From NCBI RefSeq assembly GCF_007431345.1, contig NZ_CP041730.1:4650001-4714000 (forward strand): 64,000 nt of DNA, written 5' to 3'. The notes under the pieces were generated by a model. The model did not search any database, was not told the DNA's origin, and saw only the letters and a program-made list of their open reading frames with translations. This document shows, one piece after another, positions 43,427-52,329 of the stretch. Numbering within the stretch: position 1 is the stretch's first letter; each line of letters starts with the position of its first letter. The stretch comes from Chitinimonas arctica (GTDB lineage: Bacteria > Pseudomonadota > Gammaproteobacteria > Burkholderiales > Chitinimonadaceae). The position numbers and the translations under genes were made by a program.

Positions 43427-44500
43427 ATGGGTGTGCTGTCTTATATGGCTGCGTGTTCGGGTGTTTCTTTCTTTTCCAAGGATTTCGATGAATTTGGAAA
43501 AAGTATGCGCCGCGAGAAGCTGGGAGGCCCGGTGCATGTCATCAGTCGGGATAGTCGGGAGCAAACCGCCAAGTATATGGTATCGCGCATGGCGGATATT
43601 CAGCGCTCAGGAGGGTATTTAAATATCGGGAAAGGTCGTGATTACAATATTGAATATCGCGAAAATGAGAAGTCTTTCGTGGCAAGCCGGGATTTGATCG
43701 ATACCAATGCAGTAGAACGTCTGGCGATTTCTTTTTCGGAAGGAGTAAAGAAGCTTTTTAGAAAGAGCGATGCGGCGTTTATTTCGTCGGAATTGAACCG
43801 GCAAGTACGCGAGATAAAAGGGAAGGGGATCGAGACCGGCTCGTTGGATAGTGATGAGGCATACTCGAAGGTGCCTGCGTATAAGCCGGTGCCAGTGTGG
43901 TCCAGCAACCCCATGGGGACATCGAGCGGTCTGACTGAAGCGGACCTGCTGGTGGAGTTGCCGTCCGAACTCAGCGTTGCCGAATTGTGGGGCCAGAAAA
44001 AATCACCTGTGATCGTACTGGCGAAAGATACTGACACGGCGAAGCGGCTGTTGAGGAAAGGCGCGATTCGTAAAAAATTGGCATCGGTCGGGGAGGGTGA
44101 AGTTCTTGTTTCGGAAAATAACCATGCTATTAAAATTGATTATAAGGCGGCGGAGGCGGAGCGTAGGGTTATCAAAATTATGGCCACGCTGCGGGATGCA
44201 TTAATTGGTAAAATCGATGCGGGCAAGAAGCTGCAAGCACAAGCGATGGATTTAATATTGCGCCGAAATAAAAAATACGATTTTAAGATGACCGTGTTGG
44301 AGGGTATAGCGGTGCATTGCGAAGCGGCTGCGAGATACACGGATTTCGTGCGCTGGGAGTATGGCTATGAGCGGCATCATATTGGAACCGGCATATTTCA
44401 GTGCATTGCCGCCAATGGGGCGAGCGAGGCGACTCAAACGCTATCCAGGAGTTTCGAGGAGATATTGATGTCGAAAAAGAAAATGCCTTTGGCGCGGTAA
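43427..44500 (+). CDS. Module-repeat orphan B
   Basis: 357-residue paralogue of orphan A, 62 bp downstream with SD GAGGGA. Modules lie at about 35-88 (PVHVISRDSREQTAKYMVSR, then YLNIGKGRDYNIEYRENEKS) and about 193-245 (SPVIVLAKDTDTAKRLLRKG, then EVLVSENNHAIKIDYK). Instead of a Gly-Ser repeat the linker is a longer mixed segment (about 120-190). A C-terminal extension (about 260-357) has no counterpart in A. No signal peptide or clear membrane helix. Function unknown. Confidence 0.75.
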   Translation: MGVLSYMAACSGVSFFSKDFDEFGKSMRREKLGGPVHVISRDSREQTAKYMVSRMADIQRSGGYLNIGKGRDYNIEYRENEKSFVASRDLIDTNAVERLAISFSEGVKKLFRKSDAAFISSELNRQVREIKGKGIETGSLDSDEAYSKVPAYKPVPVWSSNPMGTSSGLTEADLLVELPSELSVAELWGQKKSPVIVLAKDTDTAKRLLRKGAIRKKLASVGEGEVLVSENNHAIKIDYKAAEAERRVIKIMATLRDALIGKIDAGKKLQAQAMDLILRRNKKYDFKMTVLEGIAVHCEAAARYTDFVRWEYGYERHHIGTGIFQCIAANGASEATQTLSRSFEEILMSKKKMPLAR

Positions 44501-44567
44501 GGCAAATCCGCGCCGCCGGGATTGGGGGCATATAGCGCAATCGCCGCGCGCATACGCTCTCACCGGT

Positions 44568-46124
44568 CTACAGCGTGAACCGCACCCCCTGTGCCAGTGT
44601 CAGTTCGCTGCCGTAATTGATGGTATTGGTGGTGCGGCGCATATAGTTTTTCCAGGCATCGGAGCCCGCCTCGCGGCCGCCGCCGGTGTCCTTTTCGCCG
44701 CCGAAGGCCGCACCGATTTCGGCGCCACTGGTGCCGATATTGACGTTGGCGATACCGCAGTCCGAGCCGGCCGGCCCGAGGAAGGCTTCCGCTTCGCGTA
44801 CGCTATCGGTAAAGATGGCGGAGCTGAGGCCTTGGCTGACGGCATTGTTCAATTCGATGGCGTCATCCAGTTCCGCATAGGGCATCAAATAGAGGATGGG
44901 GGCGAAGGTCTCTTCGCGAACGATATCGAGATTGCCCGCCACCCGTATCAGGGCTGGCCGGACATAGAAGCCATTGAGCGGTACACCCTGCTCCACCCGC
45001 TGGCCGCCGGTGAGACGCTGGCCACCTTGTTGCTCCGCTGCCTGTAGCGCTTGCTGCATGGCCCAATAGGCATCCGCATCGATCAGCGGACCCAGCAGAA
45101 CACCGTCATCGCTGGGGTGACCGATCGGGACATTGTCGAAACCCTGGACCAGGCGCTCGGCGAATTGGTCGATCAGGCTCTCGTGGACGATCAGCCTGCG
45201 CAGCGTGGTGCAGCGCTGGCCTGCCGTGCCGACGGCGGCAAATACAATGGCCTGCAGCGCCATATCGAGATTGGCACTGGGAGTGACGATCAGGGCATTG
45301 TTGCCGCCAAGCTCCAATAGCACGCGTCCCAGCCTGGCCGCTACCGTTTGCGCCACGACGCGGCCCATTCGGCTCGAACCGGTTGCCGATATCAGGGGCA
45401 ACAAGGGGTGGGAAGCGATCCGCTCTCCTGCCTCGTGCTCGCCCAGTATCAACTGGCATACATGGGCGGGGATGGTGTCGTTCATCTCGTCTATGGCCTC
45501 TTCGACCAGCCGCTGCAGGGCGATCGCACAGAGCGGGGCTTTCTCGGACGGCTTCCAGACGACGGCGTCGCCGCAGACCAGGCCCAGCATGGCATTCCAG
45601 GCCCAGACCGCCATGGGGAAATTGAAGGACGTGATAATGCCCACCGCGCCCAGCGGCTGCCATTGTTCCATCATGCGATGCTTGGGACGCTCGCTGGCGA
45701 TGGTCAGGCCGTGCAACTGGCGCGCCAGGCCGACGGCGAAGTCGCAGATATCGATGCATTCCTGCACTTCGCCTTCCGCCTCGCTGCAAATTTTGCCGGC
45801 CTCCAGGGTAATCAGCCGGGCAAGGGCGGTTTTGCGCAAACGAATCTTGTTGCCTATGCAGCGCACCAATTCGCCGCGCAAGGGGGCCGGCACACAGCGC
45901 CACTTGAGGAATGCGCCGTGGGCGGCTTCCACCGCATGATTGGCCAAGCCTGCCGTGGCGGGGACGAAATGGCCCAGAATCGCCGCATCGATAGGTGAAC
46001 GCATGATGCGGCTGTCCGCATCGGCATAGTGGGCGGCGCCGGCGACCAGGGCCGACGGCCACAAGGGCTCGGCGGCCAGGTCGGACAAACGCAGGTCGGC
46101 GATCAGATCGAGCGGCAGGCTCAT
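44568..46124 (-). CDS. Antiquitin-type aldehyde dehydrogenase (ALDH7)
   Basis: 518-residue NAD-dependent dehydrogenase of the ALDH7/antiquitin group, commonly acting on 2-aminoadipate semialdehyde in lysine breakdown. Motifs: GAVGIITSFNFPMAVWAWNA, LELGGNNALIVTPSANLDMA, GTAGQRCTTLRRLIVHES (catalytic Cys), and the family-typical C-terminal GSDAWKNYMRRTTNTINYG. No other lysine-degradation gene is adjacent. Confidence 0.9.
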   Translation of the reverse strand: MSLPLDLIADLRLSDLAAEPLWPSALVAGAAHYADADSRIMRSPIDAAILGHFVPATAGLANHAVEAAHGAFLKWRCVPAPLRGELVRCIGNKIRLRKTALARLITLEAGKICSEAEGEVQECIDICDFAVGLARQLHGLTIASERPKHRMMEQWQPLGAVGIITSFNFPMAVWAWNAMLGLVCGDAVVWKPSEKAPLCAIALQRLVEEAIDEMNDTIPAHVCQLILGEHEAGERIASHPLLPLISATGSSRMGRVVAQTVAARLGRVLLELGGNNALIVTPSANLDMALQAIVFAAVGTAGQRCTTLRRLIVHESLIDQFAERLVQGFDNVPIGHPSDDGVLLGPLIDADAYWAMQQALQAAEQQGGQRLTGGQRVEQGVPLNGFYVRPALIRVAGNLDIVREETFAPILYLMPYAELDDAIELNNAVSQGLSSAIFTDSVREAEAFLGPAGSDCGIANVNIGTSGAEIGAAFGGEKDTGGGREAGSDAWKNYMRRTTNTINYGSELTLAQGVRFTL

Positions 46125-46361
46125 CGTTCTTTACCCTATGCGTGAACAGGATGCAGCGGCGAGGTATACGGATTGCTACCGTCTGGAGCATAGCCTCTGG
46201 ATTTGCTGTTCTCCACCCGGGAATGCACGCCAGGCATGGTTAGCCGCTGCCCTTGTAGGGAAAAACCACAGGGCAGGCCCGCTTTTTTATGCGGCATTAA
46301 GTTTGGCCTAAGGTTCAAGAGGTCAAATCCTGCATCCGACCACCGTCTCGAGTACACCCTT

Positions 46362-46628
46362 ATGCACGCTGCCATTCCCGCCTTGATCGCCGCTTGTCTG
46401 GCCAGTGCCGCATGGGCTGCGCCGGAATGCACGAACGAGCCGCGGAATCGCTGGATGAGCGAGGATTCCATGCGGGCCAGGCTCAAGGCGGATGGCTACG
46501 TAGTCAAGAAATTCAAGGTGGTAAGACACTGCTATGAAATCTACGGCACGGACAAGTCCGGCCGCAAGGTGGAGATCTACCTGAACCCGGTAACGGGGCA
46601 AGCGGTCAAGATCCGCGTCGATGGCTGA
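46362..46628 (+). CDS. Periplasmic PepSY-like protein
   Basis: 88-residue exported protein. The start at 46362 gives a signal peptide (MHAAIPALIAACLASAAWAA) and a PepSY-type domain (EDSMRARLKADGYVVKKFKV, YEIYGTDKSGRKVEIYLNPV). Such small PepSY proteins often accompany QseBC/PmrAB-like two-component genes, as here. It has two Cys that could form a disulfide. Confidence 0.88.
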   Translation: MHAAIPALIAACLASAAWAAPECTNEPRNRWMSEDSMRARLKADGYVVKKFKVVRHCYEIYGTDKSGRKVEIYLNPVTGQAVKIRVDG

Positions 46629-46783
46629 GCCGGGGCGCTTGGCCTATCATCGCTCCTTCCTATGTTCATGCCGCAGCCGATGCCTTCTTTCTTTTCTCTC
46701 GCCGATTTCCACCCCACCGCGCTTTCCCTGAATATTCCGATGACCGATTCCATGGCCGTACCGGGCTTATCGAGCGCCCAGCC

Positions 46784-47461
46784 ATGAGCGCCTTGCCGAA
46801 GCGGGCTTGGGAATCAATGCTGCTGTTGGCTGTCGCACTCTGCCTGGTGTTTTCGCTGACCGCTTTGGACTATCGGCTCGCCGACGGCTATTACCAGTCT
46901 GGGCAAGGTTTTGCCGGGCGCGGCAACTGGTGGTTGGATACCTTTAGCCATGTCTGGCTGAAGCGGGCCGCCATCACGGTCTTGGCGCTGGCCTGGCTAC
47001 GCGTGCTGGCGGGGCGTCTGTCGCCGCGCTGGCGGCCAGGCAGCAGGCGGTGGCTGGCGGCTGCGCTGGCCATGACAACGGCGCCGGCGCTGGTGGCTAC
47101 GCTCAAGCCGCTCAGCGGTGTGCAGTGTCCCTGGGATCTACAGCGCTATGGTGGTGCGGCCCTGGACCATATCTATTGGTTCAGCGGGCAATTGGGCGTG
47201 GCCCGTGGCGGTTGTTTTCCGGCTGGCCACGCGACCAGCGGCTTCGGCCTGTTCGGCCTGGCCTTGCTCTGGCTGGGGCGCGATCGCAAGGTGGCCTGGA
47301 TTGTCGGGCTCAGCGTATTCGCCTATGGCGCGGCGCTTGGCTGGGGACAGCAAATGCGCGGGGCGCATTTTCTATCGCATACGCTTTGGTCCGCCTGGGT
47401 ATGTTGGGCGGTATGCCTGGCGGTGTTCTACTGGCTACGGCCGGATCGTGAGACAAATTGA
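46784..47461 (+). CDS. PAP2-family membrane phosphatase
   Basis: 225-residue inner-membrane phosphatase of the PAP2 superfamily, with 5-6 membrane helices. The three conserved regions are seen: KPLSGVQCPWDL, GGCFPAGHATSGFGLFGLAL (SGH-like core) and GAHFLSHTLWSAWV. Family members remove lipid A or undecaprenyl phosphates. It precedes a two-component pair, suggesting envelope modification under its control. A 41-codon frame (46662-46787) ends in an ATGA overlap with this start. Confidence 0.92.
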   Translation: MSALPKRAWESMLLLAVALCLVFSLTALDYRLADGYYQSGQGFAGRGNWWLDTFSHVWLKRAAITVLALAWLRVLAGRLSPRWRPGSRRWLAAALAMTTAPALVATLKPLSGVQCPWDLQRYGGAALDHIYWFSGQLGVARGGCFPAGHATSGFGLFGLALLWLGRDRKVAWIVGLSVFAYGAALGWGQQMRGAHFLSHTLWSAWVCWAVCLAVFYWLRPDRETN

Positions 47462-47479
47462 GCGGGAGATGGCTGGGCA

Positions 47480-48145
47480 ATGCGCATACTGCTGGTGGAA
47501 GATGATGCCCTGCTGGGCGACGGCTTGCGTGCCGGCTTGAGCCAGTCCGGTTTTACGGTGGATTGGGTACGCGACGGCATGGCGGCCGATGCCGCCTTGG
47601 CGACCGAGACTTTTGCCGCCGTCGTGCTGGACTGGAACCTGCCACGCCGTGACGGGCTATCCCTGTTGAAAGTGCTGCGCAGCCGGCGCAACGCCAGCCC
47701 GGTACTGATGTTGACCGCTCGCGATGCGCTGGAGGACAGGATCGCCGGGCTGGATGCCGGCGCCGACGACTACCTGGTCAAACCGGTCGCCATCGCCGAA
47801 TTGGCCGCCCGTCTGCGCGCCTTGGCCCGCCGTGCCGCCGGCCGTTGCGAGCCGCTGTTCCGCCATGGCGAGCTGACCCTGGACCCCGCCCTGCGCCGTA
47901 CCACGCTGGGCGACAAGGCCTTGGAACTCTCCATGCGTGAATTCGACCTGTTGGCCCTGCTGATCGCCCAACCGGGTCGTCCCTTGTCGCGCGAGCAGAT
48001 CGAAAACGCGCTTTACGGCTGGGGTGAGGAAGTGGAAAGCAATGCCATCGAGGTCCATGTCCATCATTTACGCAAGAAGCTGGGTAGCGACTGGATAAAG
48101 ACCTTGCGCGGGGTGGGCTATGTACTCGACCCGGCCAAGGGTTAG
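47480..48145 (+). CDS. OmpR-family response regulator (QseB/PmrA-like)
   Basis: 221-residue two-component regulator. The receiver domain (1-118) has the acidic pocket and phosphorylated Asp51 (VVLDWNLPRRDG) with Lys in DYLVKPVAI; the winged-helix domain (about 125-218) includes EVESNAIEVHVHHLRKKLG, typical of QseB/PmrA/BasR. Overlaps the kinase gene that follows. Confidence 0.95.
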   Translation: MRILLVEDDALLGDGLRAGLSQSGFTVDWVRDGMAADAALATETFAAVVLDWNLPRRDGLSLLKVLRSRRNASPVLMLTARDALEDRIAGLDAGADDYLVKPVAIAELAARLRALARRAAGRCEPLFRHGELTLDPALRRTTLGDKALELSMREFDLLALLIAQPGRPLSREQIENALYGWGEEVESNAIEVHVHHLRKKLGSDWIKTLRGVGYVLDPAKG

Positions 48146-49508
48146 CCGCGACCGCAATGTGCCGCGCAAGTCGCTGCGGCGACGGCTGATCGTATTGACC
48201 TTGGGCGTGCTGGCGCCCGTCTGGCTGGCGCTGGCCCTGGGCGCCTATGTATTTATGCTGCGGGAAGTGGACAAGCTGTTCGACCAGCAGCTAGAACATG
48301 TCGCCGCCACGCTGTTTACCCTGGACCTGGCGCATATCAAGGCCGCGGTCGATGCGCCCGGCTTTCATTCCTTTGACGATGAAGATCCCTTTGTCGTGTA
48401 TGTGTGGTCCAGCGACGGCACGCAGTTGTTCCGCAGCGAGTTCGCCCCCAGGCTGCCCTATAGCCACGACGCCCCGCGCTTCCAGACGCTGGGCACCCCG
48501 GAGGGACGCTGGCGGGTGATGCGGGTGAAGGATCCCGATAGCGGCAATTGGCTGGTGGTGGCGCGGCCCTCGCACGAGCGCACGGTATTGGCGCGCGATC
48601 TGGCCGCCAGCCTGGCCGTGCCCTGGTTCGTTTCCCTGGTGCTGATGGTCGCCCTGGTCTGGCTGGCGGTCGGGCGCGGGCTGGCGCCCTTGTATGATTT
48701 GTCGCGCCAGGTTGCCGGCCGCAAACCGGACGATCTTTCCCCGGTTGCCGCCGTGGCCACCCCGCGGGAAGCGCAGCCGTTGGTGGACGAGATCAACCTG
48801 CTGCTGGCGCGGGTCGATGCCGCGCTGGAGCAGGAACGGCGGTTTACCGCCGATGCCTCGCACGAGCTGCGCACGCCGCTGGCCGCCATTCGCGCCCAGG
48901 TGGAGGTGGCGGTCGGCGAGGACGATGCCGTGGCGCGCCAGCATGCCTTGGGGCAAGCATTGACTGGCGTGGTGGCGGCATCGCGCCTGATCGATCAATT
49001 GCTGACGCTGGCCCGCCTGGATCACCTGGATGCGGTCCCCGATGCGGGGCGGTGCGACCTGCTGCAGCTCGCCCGCGAAGAGTTGGTCGATTGCACCCGC
49101 GTGGCTTTGCTGAAAGATATCGAACTTTCATTGGACGGCGAGACCTGCCAACTGCATGGCTCGCCCGGCCTGCTGCGCCTGGCCCTGCGCAATCTCTTCG
49201 ACAATGCCATTGCCCATACGCCGCGCGGCGGTACCGTAACGGTGCGCCTGTCCCGCGAGGGTGACGAGATCTGCCTGTCGGTGCGGGATAGCGGCGAAGG
49301 CGTTCCGGAAGGCTTGCTGGAGCGTTTGGGCGAACGCTTCTTCCGGGCGGGAGAGAGCAGGCCCGGCAGCGGCCTGGGCTTGTCCATCTTGCGCAGGATA
49401 GCCAGCCTGCATGGCGCCAGGGTGAGATTCACCAGTCCGGGAGGGCTGCAGGTAGGTGTGTATTTCCCCTTGGCGATGGCGCAGGCGATATACACAGTCC
49501 AAGGCTAA
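48120..49508 (+). CDS. Sensor histidine kinase (QseC/PmrB-like)
   Basis: 462-residue inner-membrane sensor kinase. Membrane helices at about 23-46 and 165-187 bracket a short periplasmic sensor domain, followed by HAMP. The dimerisation site is FTADASHELRTPLAAIRAQV (His248), with N box NLFDNAIAHTPRGG and G boxes RDSGEGVPEG and GSGLGLSIL. The start at 48120 overlaps the regulator gene by 26 bp; GTG 48159 is an alternative. Confidence 0.93.
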   Translation: MYSTRPRVSRDRNVPRKSLRRRLIVLTLGVLAPVWLALALGAYVFMLREVDKLFDQQLEHVAATLFTLDLAHIKAAVDAPGFHSFDDEDPFVVYVWSSDGTQLFRSEFAPRLPYSHDAPRFQTLGTPEGRWRVMRVKDPDSGNWLVVARPSHERTVLARDLAASLAVPWFVSLVLMVALVWLAVGRGLAPLYDLSRQVAGRKPDDLSPVAAVATPREAQPLVDEINLLLARVDAALEQERRFTADASHELRTPLAAIRAQVEVAVGEDDAVARQHALGQALTGVVAASRLIDQLLTLARLDHLDAVPDAGRCDLLQLAREELVDCTRVALLKDIELSLDGETCQLHGSPGLLRLALRNLFDNAIAHTPRGGTVTVRLSREGDEICLSVRDSGEGVPEGLLERLGERFFRAGESRPGSGLGLSILRRIASLHGARVRFTSPGGLQVGVYFPLAMAQAIYTVQG

Positions 49509-49640
49509 CAAGCTTGTGGGCGGTCTGTGGGCAAGCCATTCAAGTGGCTGAACGCATGGGGTTTTCCACGCTTGCCTAATAATTAGGCAATGCGCGGAAT
49601 TGGACGTATTTATGCTGTTTGCCCGGAACTTTGACGATGG
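49506..49640. repeat. Dispersed repeat copy C1
   Basis: Element of about 120-135 bp beginning AACAAGCTTGTGGGCGGTCT and containing the palindrome TTGCCTAAT-A-ATTAGGCAA. Related copies lie at 49731 and 50731, on both sides of marC. Confidence 0.65.
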
Positions 49641-49730
49641 AAATAGCATCTGGCATGCGGGTGTTCCCCTATTTTAGGTGGCTTGCGCGCATGCCAAGGT
49701 GTTCGTCCACACATCCGGGCGAACAAGCTT

Positions 49731-49822
49731 GTGGGCGGGCTGTGCATAGATCCCGCAAGTGGCTGATGCGATTGGCCAATTCCGGATCGCCTATTTTTTG
49801 GGCAGGGCGGATGTTTGACACT
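49731..49822. repeat. Dispersed repeat copy C2
   Basis: Begins GAACAAGCTTGTGGGCGGGC then CTGTG and shares GCAAGTGGCTGA with C1; the second half is more diverged than in C1 and C3. Confidence 0.6.
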
Positions 49823-49895
49823 AGCGCCTTGCTGCTACATTGAATTGATACTTACTCGAAAGTGTTGTTATGGAAACTATGCAAAAGTCCATTCA

Positions 49896-50006
49896 CGAGC
49901 GCCAGCGAGGCTCCCTCGCGGCGGCGAGGGCGGGGGGAGTGGGGTAAATCAGCGAAACGACGGTGACGGTGCACGGGCCGTTAACACCCGGCTTTGCCGG
50001 GTGTTG
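49896..50006. repeat. Intergenic repeat R2 (about 110 bp)
   Basis: Second copy of the element at 19686-19802. The left 40 bp and right 30 bp are almost identical; the middle has gaps. Here it lies in front of marC, so it cannot be only an end-of-gene terminator. Confidence 0.75.
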
Positions 50007-50045
50007 CGGTGCAGATTCAGATTAAAACTTTTGCAGAGCTTCCTT

Positions 50046-50714
50046 ATGGCCTACGACTTGGTCGAATTCATCAAGAGCATCCTCTTGGTGCTCACCGCCT
50101 TGATTCCCATCCTCAATCCTCCCGGTGTCGCCCCCATCTTTCTCGCTTACACCCAAGGCAGCAGCGAGCGGGAGCGCAAGGCCATCGCCAAGCGTATCGC
50201 CATCAACGGCCTATTCATGCTGCTGGGCGCCATGTTCGTGGGGACCTATCTGCTTAAATTCTTCGGCATCTCGCTTGAAGTGGTCAAGGTAGGCGGCGGT
50301 CTGGTGGTGGCTACCGCCGGCTGGCGTTTGCTGGAAGCCGAGGACCACAGCATGGAACAAAGCCAGACCACGCCGGCCGAACGCAATAATCTGAAGCGCG
50401 CCTTCTTTCCGCTGACTTTTCCCTTCACGATCGGACCGGGATCGATTTCGGTGGCGATCACCCTGGGGGTAGCGCTACGCAGTCGCGGCGGTATCGATGC
50501 CTTGAACCTGGCCGGTGGCGTCATCGGCATCGTGCTGGTCTGTCTGACGGTGTATTACTGTTACCGTTTCGCCAACCGGCTACTCGATCGCCTGGGCGAG
50601 ACCGGCATTACCGTCTTCCTGCGGTTGTCCGCCTTTATCCTGTTGTGTATCGGGGTGCAGATTTTCTGGAACGGGGCCTCCGAACTGCTGCGAGGCTTGA
50701 TTAGCGGCGTCTGA
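50046..50714 (+). CDS. MarC-family integral membrane protein
   Basis: 222-residue MarC/YhgN-type protein with six membrane helices (start MAYDLVEFIKSILLVLTALI). Typical motifs are LIPILNPPGVAPIFLAYTQG and FPLTFPFTIGPGSISVAITL. The physiological role of the family is unsettled; a link to multiple antibiotic resistance was withdrawn for the E. coli prototype. The start at 50046 is chosen from the family's usual N-terminus. Confidence 0.92.
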   Translation: MAYDLVEFIKSILLVLTALIPILNPPGVAPIFLAYTQGSSERERKAIAKRIAINGLFMLLGAMFVGTYLLKFFGISLEVVKVGGGLVVATAGWRLLEAEDHSMEQSQTTPAERNNLKRAFFPLTFPFTIGPGSISVAITLGVALRSRGGIDALNLAGGVIGIVLVCLTVYYCYRFANRLLDRLGETGITVFLRLSAFILLCIGVQIFWNGASELLRGLISGV

Positions 50715-50730
50715 TTTACCCACAACCATG

Positions 50731-50853
50731 CAGGCATAAGCCTGTGAGCGAGCTGTGGATAATCTAAGCAAGCGCTTGAGCAGTCAGGCGAGTTGTTAAC
50801 TTGCCTTAAAAACAGGCAATACCGAGGCGGGCGCCGCTATTTACTTGCTCGCC
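50731..50853. repeat. Dispersed repeat copy C3
   Basis: Third relative of C1, downstream of marC: CAGGCATAAGCCTGTGAGCG, then a perfect DnaA-box sequence TGTGGATAA, TTGCCT-taaaaac-AGGCAA and a final GCCCGG shared with C1. Confidence 0.6.
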
Positions 50854-51009
50854 CGGCTGTCAAGGCTGTCTGAAGGGGGTGGGAAAATGTGGCGAAGTGG
50901 GCAGGCAGCCATGCCCTGCGCGACAGTTTTGCCATCGGGACTTGTCTAATCTGCCCCAATTCCGGGTGGGCGGTTACACTAGCGGCTTCGTCACTCCAAT
51001 CATCCTTTC

Positions 51010-52329
51010 ATGGAAATTGCCTTACTACTCGGACTAATCTTGATGAATGGCCTGTTCGCCATGTCCGAGATCGCCCTTGTCACCGCGCGCCGCGCACGTC
51101 TGCAGGTACTGGCGGAGAGCGATGACGCCGGTGCGCGCGCCGCCATCCAGCTGGGCGAAAATCCCACGCGTTTTCTTTCCACCATGCAGATCGGCATCAC
51201 GTCGATCGGCGTGTTGAACGGTATCGTCGGTGAATCGGCTTTGGCTGGCCCGTTCGCTACCTGGCTGAAGGGCGTGGGCATGGAAGCCAAGACCGCCGAG
51301 GGCCTGGCCCTGGTCCTGGTGGTGGTATCGATTACCTATGTCTCCATCGTGCTGGGCGAGCTTGTGCCCAAGCGCATCGGCCAGCTCAACCCCGAACCCA
51401 TTGCCCGCCTCGTGGCGCGGCCCGTGCAGTGGCTGGCTACCCTGACCAAGCCCTTTGTGCGCTTGCTGACCGCCTCCACCGATCTCACCCTGCGGACCCT
51501 GGGCGTGCGCAACGAGCAGACCAATACGGTGACCCAGGAAGAGATTCATGCCCTGCTGGCCGAAGGCTCCGAATCCGGCGCCATCGAGCAGCAGGAACAC
51601 GAGATGGTGCGTAATGTGTTCCGGCTCGACGACCGGCAGATCGGTTCGCTGATGACGCCCCGTTCGGAAATCGTCTTTCTCGATGTGGAAGACGAGCACG
51701 GCGCCAACCTCGACAAGATCGCCAATACCGATCACTCGCGCTACCCGGTGTGCAAGAACGGTCTGGACGAAGTGCTGGGCATCGCCACCGCCAAGCAGAT
51801 CCTGGGTCAAACCCTGCGGGGAGAGAAGGCCGACTTCGCCACCCACCTGCAACAGGTGGCCTATGTGCCGGATACGCTGACCGGGATGGAACTGCTGGAG
51901 AATTTCCGCACGACCTCGGTGCAGATGGCCTTGGTGATCGACGAGTATGGCGAGATCCAGGGACTGGTTACGCTGCAGGACCTATTGGAAGCGATTACCG
52001 GCGAATTCAAGTCCAGCGACAATGAAGATGCCTGGGCTGTGCAGCGCGAAGACGGTAGCTGGCTGCTGGACGGCTTGATTCCTATCCCCGAGTTGAAGGA
52101 TCTGCTCAGCCTTCGCCAGGTGCCGGAAGAAGACAAGGGCCGCTACCACACCCTGGCAGGCATGTTGATGCTGCTGCTGGGACGCTTGCCGCAGACCGCC
52201 GACAGGCTCGATTGGAACGGCTGGATATTCGAAGTGGTCGATATGGATGGCAAACGCATCGACAAGGTGCTGGTCTGCCGCGACCCCAGTGTGGACGATA
52301 CCGCGCCGGTCGAGCCAGGGACCGAGTAA
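51010..52329 (+). CDS. CNNM/CorC-type (HlyC/CorC) membrane protein
   Basis: 439-residue protein with a DUF21/CNNM membrane domain (about 1-185: LMNGLFAMSEIALVTARRAR, VLGELVPKRIGQLNPEPIAR), a CBS-domain pair (about 205-330) and a C-terminal CorC/HlyC transporter-associated domain. It probably exports Mg2+/Co2+ or regulates divalent cation efflux. It overlaps scpA by one base of TAATG. Confidence 0.94.
   Translation: MEIALLLGLILMNGLFAMSEIALVTARRARLQVLAESDDAGARAAIQLGENPTRFLSTMQIGITSIGVLNGIVGESALAGPFATWLKGVGMEAKTAEGLALVLVVVSITYVSIVLGELVPKRIGQLNPEPIARLVARPVQWLATLTKPFVRLLTASTDLTLRTLGVRNEQTNTVTQEEIHALLAEGSESGAIEQQEHEMVRNVFRLDDRQIGSLMTPRSEIVFLDVEDEHGANLDKIANTDHSRYPVCKNGLDEVLGIATAKQILGQTLRGEKADFATHLQQVAYVPDTLTGMELLENFRTTSVQMALVIDEYGEIQGLVTLQDLLEAITGEFKSSDNEDAWAVQREDGSWLLDGLIPIPELKDLLSLRQVPEEDKGRYHTLAGMLMLLLGRLPQTADRLDWNGWIFEVVDMDGKRIDKVLVCRDPSVDDTAPVEPGTE

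Larger units (their letters stand above)
49509..50045. other. Repeat-filled gap before marC
   Basis: 537 bp without a supported gene. It contains repeat copies C1 and C2 and repeat R2, which ends 39 bp before the marC start. TTGACA at 49815 with downstream sequence might be a promoter. Nothing else seen. Confidence 0.6.

Noticed and set aside
50755..50763. DnaA box as part of a replication origin
   Set aside because: Single box inside a dispersed repeat, no dnaA, dnaN or AT-rich unwinding region nearby.
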